Source: Chloroflexi bacterium RBG_16_68_14
Lineage (GTDB): Bacteria > Chloroflexota > Dehalococcoidia > DSTF01 > RBG-16-68-14
Direction: 5' to 3'
Assembly (NCBI GenBank): GCA_001796995.1
Contig: MGOB01000048.1
Location: 25,773-41,233, forward strand
Length of the DNA: 15,461 nucleotides
Position 1 is the stretch's first letter; every line of letters begins with the position of its first letter. Below the pieces are notes generated by a model. The model had not been told where the DNA came from and made no database searches. It saw only the letters and a program-made list of their open reading frames with translations. The position numbers were made by a program, and so were the translations under genes. Of this stretch, positions 14,928 through 15,461 are shown one piece after another.

Positions 14928-15461
14928 TGGCGCTCCACATCGTCGTCTGCGTGGCCGCGGCGCTCCCTCGCGAGAGCCCACCGCCCTTCGAGACGCACCA
15001 CGCGTCCGAGACGGCCCGCGCCCTCAACCGCGCCGACGAGCACGCCATTGAGGAGGCGCTGCGCCTGCGCGACGCCGAGCCGGCCGCCCGCATCACCGCC
15101 CTCGCCGTCGGCCCGCCTGACGTGGATACGGCCTTGCGCTCCTGCTTCATCGCGGGCGTCGACGACGCGGTCCGCGCCTGGGACGACTTGCTCACGGGAG
15201 CCGACACCTTGGCGACAGCGCGGGCGCTCGCCGCCGCCGTCCGCCGGCTGGGCGCCGACCTCGCCCTCTGCGGGGTCCGCGCCGGCGACGGCGATACCGG
15301 CGTGACGCCGATCCAGCTCAGCGAGCTGCTGGGCTGGCCGCTGGTGCTGGAGGCCGGGGGCCTGGAGATCCGAGACGGTCTGCTCTACGCGGAGCGCCGC
15401 GAGAGCGCCGCCCGGCGCGCCCTGGTGCGCTGCCCGCTTCCGGCGGTCGCCACCATCGCCC
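14924..15461 (+). CDS. etfB: Electron transfer flavoprotein beta subunit (partial, runs off the right edge)
   Basis: The frame stays open to the end of the window, giving the first 179 codons of an EtfB of usual length near 260. It begins with the typical strand IVVCV (6-10), LNRADEHAIEEALRL (34-48), the TALAVGPP segment (58-65) and D122-G-D-T-G126 of the nucleotide loop. Instead of the usual CVKQVPD the protein has CVAAALP, so the conserved lysine is missing. GGGGAG at 14915-14920 is the ribosome site. ATG 14924 overlaps the etfA stop by four bases, and the in-frame ATG 14927 has better spacing (six); both give the same protein apart from one Met. Translational coupling with etfA is likely. 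The truncation is only the window edge. Confidence 0.92.
   Translation, partial: MMALHIVVCVAAALPRESPPPFETHHASETARALNRADEHAIEEALRLRDAEPAARITALAVGPPDVDTALRSCFIAGVDDAVRAWDDLLTGADTLATARALAAAVRRLGADLALCGVRAGDGDTGVTPIQLSELLGWPLVLEAGGLEIRDGLLYAERRESAARRALVRCPLPAVATIA

Noticed and set aside
1..15461. CRISPR arrays, insertion sequences, integrase attachment sites
   Set aside because: No spaced direct repeats, transposase or integrase motifs, or terminal inverted repeats were seen on reading through both strands.

Overview
The window is GC-rich (G or C in most third codon positions), with short intergenic gaps, genes on both strands and no mobile elements, CRISPR or rRNA. The gene content suggests a free-living bacterium with versatile redox and sugar-acid metabolism: a large membrane c-di-GMP sensor, a pentonate-type dehydratase, a Gfo/Idh oxidoreductase, and an old-yellow-enzyme/ETF cluster with a heme-b protein. 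My best guess is Chloroflexota (Dehalococcoidia-like or a relative), with Actinobacteriota as the alternative. This is an impression from protein style and is low confidence.

Left part (1-3521): a secreted protein of unknown function (77-1114, +), a tRNA-Gly(CCC) with encoded CCA (1198-1273) and its own promoter, then a cytoplasmic beta-lactamase-fold serine hydrolase (1470-3152, +) whose best promoter predicts an almost leaderless mRNA. A 369-base gap (3153-3521) holds a 7-bp inverted repeat, an orphan TATAAT-type promoter and, on the minus strand, a short stretch with strongly coding-like codon use that may be a gene remnant.

Middle (3522-6553): a divergent pair of carbohydrate genes, an IlvD/Edd-family sugar-acid dehydratase (minus) and a Gfo/Idh/MocA oxidoreductase (plus). 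Sugar oxidation followed by aldonate dehydration is the obvious link. The Gfo/Idh gene has an extended -10 (TGCTATGAT) nearly identical to that of the tRNA (TGCTATCAT).

6625-10251 (minus): one 1208-residue protein with about ten membrane segments, then GAF, PAS, GGDEF, GAF and HD-GYP domains. It combines c-di-GMP synthesis and degradation modules in one chain.

Right part (10443 to the edge, +): a tight five-gene operon. In order it encodes a DMSO-reductase-type-II-like heme-b protein without a signal peptide, a trimethylamine-dehydrogenase-like FMN/4Fe-4S/FAD oxidoreductase, a large nitroreductase-family flavoprotein, EtfA and the start of EtfB. No molybdopterin catalytic subunit is present in the window. 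The flavin oxidoreductase has a TMADH-like rather than NADPH-like second nucleotide site, so the natural reading is substrate to FMN to 4Fe-4S to ETF, with the heme-b and nitroreductase-like proteins as additional redox partners. This is the most interesting system in the window.
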